A program made the position numbers and the translations under genes. Of a DNA stretch of 43,265 nucleotides, positions 33,017 to 40,431 are shown in pieces (within the stretch, counting starts at the first letter, position 1; each line of letters opens with the position of its first letter). This DNA comes from Bacteroidales bacterium UBA5281 (GTDB lineage Bacteria; Bacteroidota; Bacteroidia; Bacteroidales; Lentimicrobiaceae). The stretch spans positions 426 through 43,690 of the forward strand of contig DHSR01000018.1 of assembly GCA_002410555.1 (NCBI GenBank), in the 5' to 3' direction. The notes beneath the pieces are model-generated. The model made no database searches. It was not told where the DNA came from and was given only the letters and a program-made list of their open reading frames with translations.

Positions 33017-35812
33017 TTATTTGGGTTTTTTGTTCAGAAACTGCCTCAATACATACTGCAAAATACCTCCATTACGGTAGTATTCTACTTCTACTTTTGA
33101 GTCGAGCCGGGCGATGGCTTCAAACTTTATTTCTTCACCGGCATCACTGGTAGCGATAATTTGCACCTTTTTTAAAGGTTCCATATCCAATGAAATGCCT
33201 GTGATGGAAAATGTTTCCTTTCCTGAAAGTCCCAGTTTTTGAGCGGTATCACCTGGTTTATATTGCAGGGGGAGTACGCCCATGCCCACCAGGTTGCTCC
33301 GGTGGATGCGTTCGTAGCTTTCGGCCAATACCGCTTTTATGCCAAGTAAAAAGGTGCCTTTGGCGGCCCAGTCGCGTGAAGACCCGCTACCGTACTCTTT
33401 TCCGGTGAGGACAATAAGCGGCGTTTCAGCTTCCCTGTATTTTACGGCTGCATCGTACACACTCATTTCTTCACCCGAGGGCAAATAGGTGGTATATCCG
33501 CCTTCTTTGGTGGCCAGTTTATTCTTAATACGCACATTGGCAAATGTGCCACGCACCATCACCTCATCGTTTCCCCTGCGCGAGCCATAGGAGTTGTAAT
33601 CCTTCCTTTGCACTCCTCTGGACGATAGGTATTTGCCTGAAGCAGAGTGCTCATCAAAGGCCCCGGCCGGCGAAATGTGGTCGGTAGTAACACTGTCGCC
33701 AAGCATCAGCAGCGCCCTGGCATTTTTTATATCCTGCATAGGAGCCGGTCGTTCAGAAATATCATGAAAAAAGGGAATTTCCTTGATATAGGTAGAACTA
33801 TCATCCCAGTCGTACAATTTGCCCGAAGGCACTTCAAGGTTTCTCCATATCTCATTTCCATGAAAAATCTCTCCATAATTTTTGGCAAAGTCGCCCGGAG
33901 CAAGCACTTTACTTAAAATTTCATTGATTTCATCATCTGAGGGCCAGATTTCCTTTAAAAACACCGGTTCCTGATTGGAATCGAAACTGATGGGCTCGTT
34001 CACCAAATCAATATCCACCCGTCCGGCAATGGCAAAAGCCACTACCAGCATAGGCGACATCAGGAAATTCATTTTTACCTGCGGATGTATGCGTGCTTCA
34101 AAATTTCGGTTGCCTGAAAGCACTGATGTTACCACCAGATTATGCTCTTCTATAACTTTTGAGATGTCGGAAGGCAATGGGCCTGAATTTCCAATACAGG
34201 AAGTGCAGCCATATCCCACCAGGTGAAACTGTAAGGCTTCAAGGTCTTTCATCAGGTCGGCTTTTCCCAGGTAATCGGTTACCACTTTGGATCCGGGAGC
34301 CAGGGAAGTTTTTACCCAGGGCCTGATGTCGAGCCCCCTTTCACGTGCTTTTCGGGCAACCAAACCGGCACCTACCATAACAAAAGGATTGGAAGTATTG
34401 GTACAGGAGGTTATGGCTGCAATAACAACTGCCCCGTCAGAAAGCATGAATTTTTCCTGTCCACGGGTAATCCAGATGGTTTTTAAGCCATTAATTTCAC
34501 GAGACTCAACTTCTGAGGTGAGCGGAGCATCCTCTTTTTTTGGTGGAAGTAAGTCGCCACCCTCTCCTTCAAAACGGGTGATGGACTTTTCAATATCGCG
34601 ATCTTCACGCGAGATATACTTGCGATAAAATGACTTCTCTAAAAGCTCAATAAACTTATCCTTAAAGTCTTTGAGTAATATCTTATCCTGAGGACGGCTG
34701 GGGCCTGCAACAGTGGGTTCAATGGTAGAAACATCCAGTTCAAGTACATGCGTATAGGTGATTTTGTCTTCATTTTTGCGCCACAGCATATTGGCTTTGC
34801 AATATTGCTCTACCATAGCAATTTGCTCCTGCGAACGGTTGCTCCTGGCCATATATTCCAGGGTTTTATCATCGATGGGGAAATAGGTAACGGTACAGCC
34901 GAATTCAGGCGACATATTGCCAATGGTTGCCCGGTCGGGCACCGAAAGATGTTCCAGTCCCGGCCCGAACACTTCTACAAATTTACCAACTACACCCTGT
35001 TTCCTGAGTAAATTAGCAATGGTCAGTACCAAATCGGTGGCCGTGGAACCAAAGGGCAATTTTCCGGTGAGTTTCAAACCGATAACTTCAGGCATGAGAA
35101 AGTAAATGGGCTGCCCCAGTATGGCGGCTTCAGCTTCAATGCCCCCCACACCCCAGGCCACTACGCCAATTCCATTGACCATAGGGGTATGGCTATCTGT
35201 CCCCACCAAAGTATCGGGAAAAACCTCCCCGTTGCGTTCAATTACACCTTTGGAGAGATACTCAAGATTAACCTGATGACAAATACCCATTCCGGGAGGT
35301 ACCACACTAAAGTTATCGAATGAATTCTGCGCCCATTTTAAAAACTGGTAACGCTCCTGATTGCGATTGTACTCTTCGTCAATGTTGCGTTTGTATGAAT
35401 AGGCAGTTCCGAAATAATCCACCTGTACCGAGTGGTCAATCACCAAATCAACCGGAATCAGGGGATTGATGGAATCAGGGTCTCTGCCTTTGCGGGCCAC
35501 TTCAGCCCTGAGCGCGGCAATATCTACCACGGCAGGTACGCCGGTAAAATCCTGCATCAGTACCCGGGCCGGCTTAAAAGGGATGTCCTTATCGGTGCCC
35601 TGTGGCTGCCAGTGCAAAAGGGTGTCAATGTTTTCGCGGGTTATCGAAAAATCATCATAATTGCGCAAGGCATTTTCCAGCAGAATACGGATGGAAAAGG
35701 GCAGTTCATCAATGGCATAGCCCTGCTTCTGCAAGTCGGGAAGACTATAGTAGTGATAGGTCTTTCCCTGAAAAGTCAATGGTTTCCTGATATTGAAAAT
35801 GTCCTTTTGCAT
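33017..35812 (-). CDS. acnA: Aconitate hydratase (AcnA type)
   Basis: A 931-residue cytoplasmic [4Fe-4S] enzyme of the TCA cycle that isomerises citrate and isocitrate. The length fits the AcnA/IRP group (about 890-930) rather than AcnB. Cluster ligands are visible in ITSCTNTSNP (near residue 467) and GYGCTSCIGNSGPLP (two Cys near 534-537). Other signatures: VGTDSHTPMVNGIGVVAWGVGGIEAEA, LLMLGDSVTTDHISPAGA and the C-terminal swivel KEYGSGSSRDWAAKGT. It begins with FNIRKPLTFQGKTYHYYSLPDLQKQG, also typical. Together with the CuA oxidoreductase it shows a respiratory metabolism. It appears monocistronic: 177 bp separate its start from the upstream reductase gene. Confidence 0.96.
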   Translation of the reverse strand: MQKDIFNIRKPLTFQGKTYHYYSLPDLQKQGYAIDELPFSIRILLENALRNYDDFSITRENIDTLLHWQPQGTDKDIPFKPARVLMQDFTGVPAVVDIAALRAEVARKGRDPDSINPLIPVDLVIDHSVQVDYFGTAYSYKRNIDEEYNRNQERYQFLKWAQNSFDNFSVVPPGMGICHQVNLEYLSKGVIERNGEVFPDTLVGTDSHTPMVNGIGVVAWGVGGIEAEAAILGQPIYFLMPEVIGLKLTGKLPFGSTATDLVLTIANLLRKQGVVGKFVEVFGPGLEHLSVPDRATIGNMSPEFGCTVTYFPIDDKTLEYMARSNRSQEQIAMVEQYCKANMLWRKNEDKITYTHVLELDVSTIEPTVAGPSRPQDKILLKDFKDKFIELLEKSFYRKYISREDRDIEKSITRFEGEGGDLLPPKKEDAPLTSEVESREINGLKTIWITRGQEKFMLSDGAVVIAAITSCTNTSNPFVMVGAGLVARKARERGLDIRPWVKTSLAPGSKVVTDYLGKADLMKDLEALQFHLVGYGCTSCIGNSGPLPSDISKVIEEHNLVVTSVLSGNRNFEARIHPQVKMNFLMSPMLVVAFAIAGRVDIDLVNEPISFDSNQEPVFLKEIWPSDDEINEILSKVLAPGDFAKNYGEIFHGNEIWRNLEVPSGKLYDWDDSSTYIKEIPFFHDISERPAPMQDIKNARALLMLGDSVTTDHISPAGAFDEHSASGKYLSSRGVQRKDYNSYGSRRGNDEVMVRGTFANVRIKNKLATKEGGYTTYLPSGEEMSVYDAAVKYREAETPLIVLTGKEYGSGSSRDWAAKGTFLLGIKAVLAESYERIHRSNLVGMGVLPLQYKPGDTAQKLGLSGKETFSITGISLDMEPLKKVQIIATSDAGEEIKFEAIARLDSKVEVEYYRNGGILQYVLRQFLNKKPK

Positions 35813-35989
35813 GCTTGTGTCTTTTATTTAAATTTGAAAATATAGTTCGATAATATAATTGAAAATGAAAAAGGTGTGTTTCTTCACAAACTGTAATTCA
35901 GCATGAAGCAATGAGTTAGGTTATCTGCACCTGGTGTGAATGAACCCGTTAAAATTCGTCATGCCAAAAAAGCAAACTCCGATATTGCA

Positions 35990-36661
35990 TCAGAACTCCT
36001 CCTTAACAATGAATTTATCATCCACTCCCAGTTGGTGTAAATGGTCAATCATTGCGTCCATCATGGGATCAGGTCCACATACATAATAGTATTGGCCCGG
36101 ATCGCCTGCGTGTTTCTTTAGAAAGTCGGGAGTAATATAGCCTTGTGCATATCTTTCATCCCTTTCGTGTGACAGTATATTGATAAAGTTATCGCCCAGC
36201 ATCCTGCTGAATTCATCTTTATTGATGATGTCGGCACTTGTTTTGTTGGCAAAGATAAGTTTGTTGCCACCTATTTCATTTTTACTGTGCAGATGCCGGA
36301 AAATGGCAATAAATGGCGTAACCCCGGCTCCTCCTGCAATAAAAATACCCGGACCTTTGTAGCCGATGGTGCCCCACGGTTCACCTACAATCATTTCATC
36401 GCCGGTCTTTAGATTCAATAGCTCATTGGTTACATCCTTGTGCTCAGGATAGGTTTTGATGGTGAATTCCAGATATTCATCAGAGGGCAGACATGTAAAA
36501 GTAAACGGCCGGAGCTCAAACTCCCAGTCTTTTTTATTTATCGCAATTTCAGTTGCCTGACCAGGCTCAAAATGAAATTGTTTTGGTTTCTCAATTGTGA
36601 TGCGCAACACATCGTGGGTGGCATTTTCCACCGACTTTACCTTTAAGATGTACTGTTCCAT
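35990..36661 (-). CDS. FAD-binding flavodoxin/ferredoxin-NAD(P)H reductase-like protein
   Basis: A 223-residue cytoplasmic flavoprotein. The FAD domain (about 1-95) has LRPFTFTCLPS in the place of the R-x-Y-S/T flavin motif and LNLKTGDEMIVGEPWG. The NAD(P) domain (from about 102) has IFIAGGAGVTPFIAIFRHL and the C-terminal CGPDPMMDAMIDHLHQLG. No [2Fe-2S] domain is attached, so a separate carrier must take or give the electrons. It begins 6 bp after the DUF438 gene, so it is probably the third gene of the Rrf2 operon. A role in supplying electrons to the DUF438/hemerythrin protein, or in repair of damaged Fe-S centres, is inferred, not shown. Confidence 0.88.
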   Translation of the reverse strand: MEQYILKVKSVENATHDVLRITIEKPKQFHFEPGQATEIAINKKDWEFELRPFTFTCLPSDEYLEFTIKTYPEHKDVTNELLNLKTGDEMIVGEPWGTIGYKGPGIFIAGGAGVTPFIAIFRHLHSKNEIGGNKLIFANKTSADIINKDEFSRMLGDNFINILSHERDERYAQGYITPDFLKKHAGDPGQYYYVCGPDPMMDAMIDHLHQLGVDDKFIVKEEF

Positions 36662-36667
36662 GATAAT

Positions 36668-38251
36668 TTAAGATTGGTTATCGATAAAAGTGATGATTTT
36701 TTTCATAAGTTCTTCTACCTCAAATCCACCAACCTGGCTCACAACTTCCAGGGTGGCAATCTCCTTCATTGTATTGAAAATGGCAGGATTGTTCAGTTTT
36801 TCAAATTCGGGAGAGAGCGTAACCATATAATCCTTTAAAGCGGGATATTGTTCAATCAACCGGGCAATCATGGTCTGCGGAGTAATGCCATGCCGGTTGC
36901 CATTGCCCTGTGATGGCTGGTTTGCCCTGTTTTTAGCAGCATGATCGTCATCCCATTGTAACAATCGCCGGCTTCCTTTGAGGCTGCGAATATGTGCCAC
37001 TTCCTGCATTGATTCAAGCGTTCCCCTGTAGTTGCCCTGTTCGTCGCGCAAAGCGGTGAATAAAATATATATGAACTTATCACCCTTATCAAGCCAAAAT
37101 TCTGCTGTATCCTGCTCTCCTTTGCGGAAAGCATTGATTATTGCTTCTACCATGTGGAGGCTTTCGCGGGGATGGCAGTTTTGTACCTTGCGGCCAATAA
37201 CGCCGGCACTTCGTGGAAATATACGATGTTTGGTGTCGGTGTAAAATCTGACTTCGTCGTTTTCATCCACAAAAGATAAATCTACCTGCAGGTGTTTGTA
37301 AATCAGGTTAATTTGTTCCAGGGTTATTTTCCCGGTGGTTACATCGAGCAAAGTCTGGGGAGTGTTTCCACCTAAAATTCCATGTTTCCGGAGCACTGCC
37401 TGCAAATCACTCAACAGCTCTTTTTCATTTTCCGGGGATGATTGGACGGATTTTGATGCGGTGTTTTCCCCTGTACCTTTATAGGACGGCGGATTTTCAA
37501 TCAGGCAGTAGCCAATTTCATCATCGCTGATACGCATAGAAACAAATTCTTCATCACTTATGAGTTTAAGTGAAGTGGGATAAAGCACATCGCGTTCTTT
37601 GGAAAGGATGTCGTACACCAGATGGATAACGTGGGGCTGGGCTTCCAAAAAAGCCTGATCCTTATCAGCCTGAAGCAATTCATAGGCATCCTTAATGGCA
37701 TCACGCACCCTGTCGTCAAAAGTCCACATAATTTTTGAGGGCCGGTCAAAACCTTTGCGTTCCAAAGCTGAAAACAACTGGTGCTGCTTGCGACTGAAAT
37801 GGGTGTTTATCTGACTGAGCTTCGCATACAGTTCCAGCCATTCATTTTTAATGAACTTGCCTTTGAGTTTTGCCTCCATCTGATGAACCACCTTTTGGAT
37901 GGCAGCCGCTTCATCGGCATAGGTCTGAATGGGATGGCCCGAAGGCAGATTTAATTTATTAACGGTGAGCACGTCCCTGAAAACATCAATGATGTCGTCC
38001 ATGCCTTCGGCCATAATTTCATCGGTTATACCGGCATTGTACAAATGCTGTTCGCCATATGCGAACTCTTCTGCTGAAATCTGATCAAAGGTTTCGTTTA
38101 CCAGTATACGCGCCTGCCCGGGCGTGAGTTCCTTATTGAAGACCTTTAGCTTTATATCCAGCATCTTTTGGATGCGCTCATCATCAAGCGTGAGGTGTTT
38201 TTTCATTTCTATGTCACTATCACCGGTGACTGGATTTTTATAGCTTTTCAT
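36668..38251 (-). CDS. DUF438 protein with hemerythrin-like, PAS and DUF1858 domains
   Basis: A 527-residue cytoplasmic protein. Order: DUF438 (about 20-95: KMLDIKLKVFNKELTPGQARILV); hemerythrin-like domain (about 100-260: SGHPIQTYADEAAAI, INTHFSRKQHQLF, ILSKERDVLYP); a long acidic linker (about 265-295); a PAS domain (about 330-450: VQNCHPRESLHMVEAI, AEFWLDKGDKFIYILFTALRDEQGNYRGTLE); and a C-terminal DUF1858-like segment (ITPQTMIARLIEQYPALKD...). DUF438 proteins combine these modules as sensors or repair factors. Several expected iron-ligand His positions seem replaced (HPIQ rather than HPIH), so iron binding is doubtful. It lies 18 bp after the Rrf2 gene and 6 bp before the reductase. A nitrosative or oxidative stress role is likely but inferred. 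Confidence 0.87.
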   Translation of the reverse strand: MKSYKNPVTGDSDIEMKKHLTLDDERIQKMLDIKLKVFNKELTPGQARILVNETFDQISAEEFAYGEQHLYNAGITDEIMAEGMDDIIDVFRDVLTVNKLNLPSGHPIQTYADEAAAIQKVVHQMEAKLKGKFIKNEWLELYAKLSQINTHFSRKQHQLFSALERKGFDRPSKIMWTFDDRVRDAIKDAYELLQADKDQAFLEAQPHVIHLVYDILSKERDVLYPTSLKLISDEEFVSMRISDDEIGYCLIENPPSYKGTGENTASKSVQSSPENEKELLSDLQAVLRKHGILGGNTPQTLLDVTTGKITLEQINLIYKHLQVDLSFVDENDEVRFYTDTKHRIFPRSAGVIGRKVQNCHPRESLHMVEAIINAFRKGEQDTAEFWLDKGDKFIYILFTALRDEQGNYRGTLESMQEVAHIRSLKGSRRLLQWDDDHAAKNRANQPSQGNGNRHGITPQTMIARLIEQYPALKDYMVTLSPEFEKLNNPAIFNTMKEIATLEVVSQVGGFEVEELMKKIITFIDNQS

Positions 38252-38269
38252 AAATAGTGGATTGTTGAT

Positions 38270-38704
38270 TCAACGTTTCAGGAATGAGATTCCGTTTTTT
38301 ATGTCCTTCGACAATTCGAGTAAAGTGGTGGTTTCCAGCATATTTTTCAAATCGTTTCTGATTGCTTTGAACTGATGGTGAATGGGGCAGGGCTGATTTT
38401 CATCACAGTGATGAAATCCAAGGCCACAGCCCTGGTAAATCTCGTCTCCATCAATGGCCATTACCACCTTGCTGAGCTTTAAGGTGTCAATATCTGATTT
38501 GCCAATGGAAAAACCGCCGGTGGGCCCTTTTTCGGAAACAATAACATTATTCCGCACCAATTGCTGCAATATTTTTGAGGTATAGGCTTCGGGCGAATCA
38601 ATGGCTTTGGCCAGTTCTTTGAGACCGGTTTTTTTACCCTGACAGGATTGTGCTACCAGATAAACCGAAGCCCTGATACCGTATTCACATGCTTTCGAGA
38701 ACAT
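38270..38704 (-). CDS. Rrf2-family transcriptional regulator with Fe-S-type cysteine triad
   Basis: A 144-residue regulator. The N-terminal winged helix (MFSKACEYGIRASVYLVAQS, then AKAIDSPEAYTSKILQQLVRNNVIVSEKGPTGGF) is the Rrf2 signature. Three cysteines, Cys93, Cys100 and Cys106 (C-x6-C-x5-C), occupy the loop that binds an iron-sulfur cluster in IscR, NsrR and RsrR. It is thus likely a sensor of NO, redox state or iron. It heads an operon with DUF438/hemerythrin and flavin-reductase genes, a typical set for an NsrR-like response. A promoter box is at 38723-38730 and a candidate operator at 38749-38764, suggesting autoregulation. The exact signal cannot be told from the sequence. Confidence 0.93.
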   Translation of the reverse strand: MFSKACEYGIRASVYLVAQSCQGKKTGLKELAKAIDSPEAYTSKILQQLVRNNVIVSEKGPTGGFSIGKSDIDTLKLSKVVMAIDGDEIYQGCGLGFHHCDENQPCPIHHQFKAIRNDLKNMLETTTLLELSKDIKNGISFLKR

Positions 38705-38722
38705 AAAATCAAAAATTTAATA

Positions 38723-38730
38723 CAAAGATA
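38723..38730 (-). promoter_or_regulatory. Bacteroidota -7 box (TATCTTTG) of the Rrf2 operon
   Basis: The minus strand reads TATCTTTG, an exact TAnnTTTG match, 19 bp upstream of the ATG at 38704. Confidence 0.6.
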
Positions 38731-38748
38731 ACAATTTAAAATGAATAA

Positions 38749-38764
38749 TGGACTTAAATGTCCA
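38749..38764 (-). promoter_or_regulatory. Candidate operator (palindrome) at the -33 region of the Rrf2 promoter
   Basis: TGGAC-TTAAAT-GTCCA is an inverted repeat with perfect 5-bp arms. It lies about 19 bp upstream of the -7 box, so it covers the expected -33 element. A regulator bound here would block RNA polymerase. Palindromes of similar size and TA-rich centre are bound by several Rrf2 proteins. I did not find a second copy elsewhere in the window. Confidence 0.5.
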
Positions 38765-39433
38765 CTATATTTTTGATACGCAATGAATCCGGGCTGGAAA
38801 TGATATTATTGTGCTCATATAATCAGATTTGAATGTTACTTTAGGCTTATTCTGTTGTGTATGTACCTGACAACTGTTTATCATAAGGAAATGCCAAAAG
38901 GATTACATAAACAGGTTTGCTGGAAAGGCAAAATAGGATTGGATGATAGCAGGGTTTGATTATAAATTTTATGTTACATGCAAAACTTTTCCCAACATAT
39001 CTTCACATTCCATACTTTTTAAAATCCCGTAAATCTTGTATATCCGCTCGTAAAAGCAGGTTGATTTGTTGAGTAGTTGCTGCGTGGATGACTGCATGCA
39101 TTCAGGCGGGAGTTGTAATTTTATGGTTAAAAAAACTTTAAATGATGTTAATTTTGGTAAATCCCGTCGGCCTGAGGCATGCAGGCGGTCAAATAACGGT
39201 ACTGTAAATTTTAGAACAAACAAGTTAATGCATTATATAATAGAAGATAAGGGGTTGTTCAGTACCCAATGCATGGCGTTATCCTTTCTTAGTAGATGAA
39301 AAAGGATTCTTCTCATTGAATTTAAAATATGGCAGGTTATCCGGATATTTTTTATTTTAAAAAGGTTGGATAATTCTAAAATTATTCCGTTCTTTGCAAA
39401 CCGAAATTTAAAAATCAAAGAACACCTTTCATC
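38765..39433. other. Intergenic region between the Rrf2 operon and rpmB
   Basis: About 670 bp of AT-rich DNA. Short frames exist on both strands (minus 38969-39223, 84 codons; plus 39066-39299, 77 codons) but overlap each other, lack family features and are not convincing. A match to the TAnnTTTG box before rpmB is weak (GTTCTTTGC near 39391). I see no tRNA or clear repeat. This could be decayed coding DNA. Confidence 0.4.
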
Positions 39434-39673
39434 ATGTCAAGAGTTTGCGAAATTACCGGAAAAGGAATGATGGTAGGAAACAAGGTTTCCCACTCCAATA
39501 TAAAAACCAAGCGCAGGTTTTATCCTAATCTTCAAACCAAGAAATTTTACATCCCCGAAGAGGATCGTTGGATTACGCTTAAGGTTTCTGCCGATGGAAT
39601 CCGGCATATAAACAAGCGCGGAATTGTAGCCTGCCTAAAGGATGCCCGTGCCAGGGGTTACCTTGCCCGGTAA
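39434..39673 (+). CDS. rpmB: 50S ribosomal protein L28
   Basis: A 79-residue basic ribosomal protein. SRVCEITGKGMMVGNKVSHS at the N terminus and KTKRRFYPNLQ are signatures of L28; the C-terminal KVSADGIRHINKRGIVACL completes the family length (about 78-80). In many Bacteroidota rpmB is followed directly by rpmG (L33). Here a terminator follows 30 bp after the stop, so L33 must be encoded elsewhere. Confidence 0.97.
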   Translation: MSRVCEITGKGMMVGNKVSHSNIKTKRRFYPNLQTKKFYIPEEDRWITLKVSADGIRHINKRGIVACLKDARARGYLAR

Positions 39674-39702
39674 ATATCCGGTTAAAGAGAAAATTCATTA
39701 TA

Positions 39703-39737
39703 AATACTGTTGCTTTGCCGGCAACAGTATTTTTTTT
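39703..39737 (+). terminator. Rho-independent terminator of rpmB
   Basis: AATACTGTTGC (39703-39713) pairs perfectly with GCAACAGTATT (39721-39731), an 11-bp stem with a 7-nt loop, followed by a run of T. Confidence 0.93.
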
Positions 39738-39783
39738 GGAGCTAAATGCGGGAGGTATTACCTGACGCAAAAGGTATAAATAG

Positions 39784-39791
39784 TATCTTTG
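39784..39791 (+). promoter_or_regulatory. Bacteroidota -7 box (TATCTTTG) of the two-gene receptor operon
   Basis: Exact TAnnTTTG match followed by GCCC, only 7 bp before the ATG at 39799. With the usual spacing the message would start at or within a few nucleotides of the start codon, so it may be leaderless. Confidence 0.5.
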
Positions 39792-39798
39792 CCCTGCG

Positions 39799-40431
39799 AT
39801 GAAAGTATCTTTGGGATTATTTTTTCTATTCATGATAATTTTGCCTGAGATAAAAGCTCAGCAAGTAGAGGCAGATCTGGTTCAGTTCTCCGGACTGGTC
39901 ATTAATAGCGACAGTCTTCATCCGGTTCCTTATGTTAATATTCGCATTAAAGGGCAAAACCGGGGCACAATCTCTGACTATTACGGTTTCTTTTCGTTGG
40001 TTGCACGCAAAGGTGAAACTGTGCAATTTTCTGCTGTTGGTTTTAAAGGCAGTCAGTACCATATCCCGGATACTTTAAAAGGAAATCATTATTCTATGGT
40101 ACAAATTATGACCAATGATACTATTTTGCTTCGTGAAACCGTTATTTATCCCTGGCCCACTCCCGAGCAGTTTAAACAGGCGTTCATTTATAGTAAGGTT
40201 CCTGATGATGAATTGACCATTGCGCAAAAGAATTTGGATAAAATGGAAATGCGTGAACGGGCCCGTCAAATGCCTATGGATGGAAGTATGAATTATCGCA
40301 ATTATATGAATCAGCAAGTGGATAGGCTATATTATTATGGTCAGACGCAACCTATCTCGGTATTCAACCCTTTTGCCTGGGCGCAGTTTATAAAAGCCTG
40401 GAAACGGGGTGACTTTAAAAAGAAAGACTAA
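39799..40431 (+). CDS. Exported protein with carboxypeptidase-like regulatory domain
   Basis: A 210-residue exported protein. The signal peptide spans 1-20 (ending IKAQQ). Residues 28-110 form a CarboxypepD-reg-like beta sandwich (FSGLVINSDSLHPVPYVNIRIKG..RGTISDYYGFFSLVARKGETVQFSAVGF). The C-terminal ~90 residues are charged, helical and of unknown function (IYPWPTPEQFKQAFIYSKVP). Its stop codon overlaps the ATG of the TonB-dependent receptor (TAATG), so translation is coupled. It probably works with that receptor at the outer membrane or in the periplasm; the ligand is unknown. Confidence 0.85.
   Translation: MKVSLGLFFLFMIILPEIKAQQVEADLVQFSGLVINSDSLHPVPYVNIRIKGQNRGTISDYYGFFSLVARKGETVQFSAVGFKGSQYHIPDTLKGNHYSMVQIMTNDTILLRETVIYPWPTPEQFKQAFIYSKVPDDELTIAQKNLDKMEMRERARQMPMDGSMNYRNYMNQQVDRLYYYGQTQPISVFNPFAWAQFIKAWKRGDFKKKD

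Noticed and set aside
38969..39299. Two overlapping open frames (84 codons minus, 77 codons plus) in the rpmB upstream region
   Set aside because: They overlap on opposite strands, show no signal peptide, motif or promoter box, and look like chance frames in AT-rich DNA or decayed sequence.
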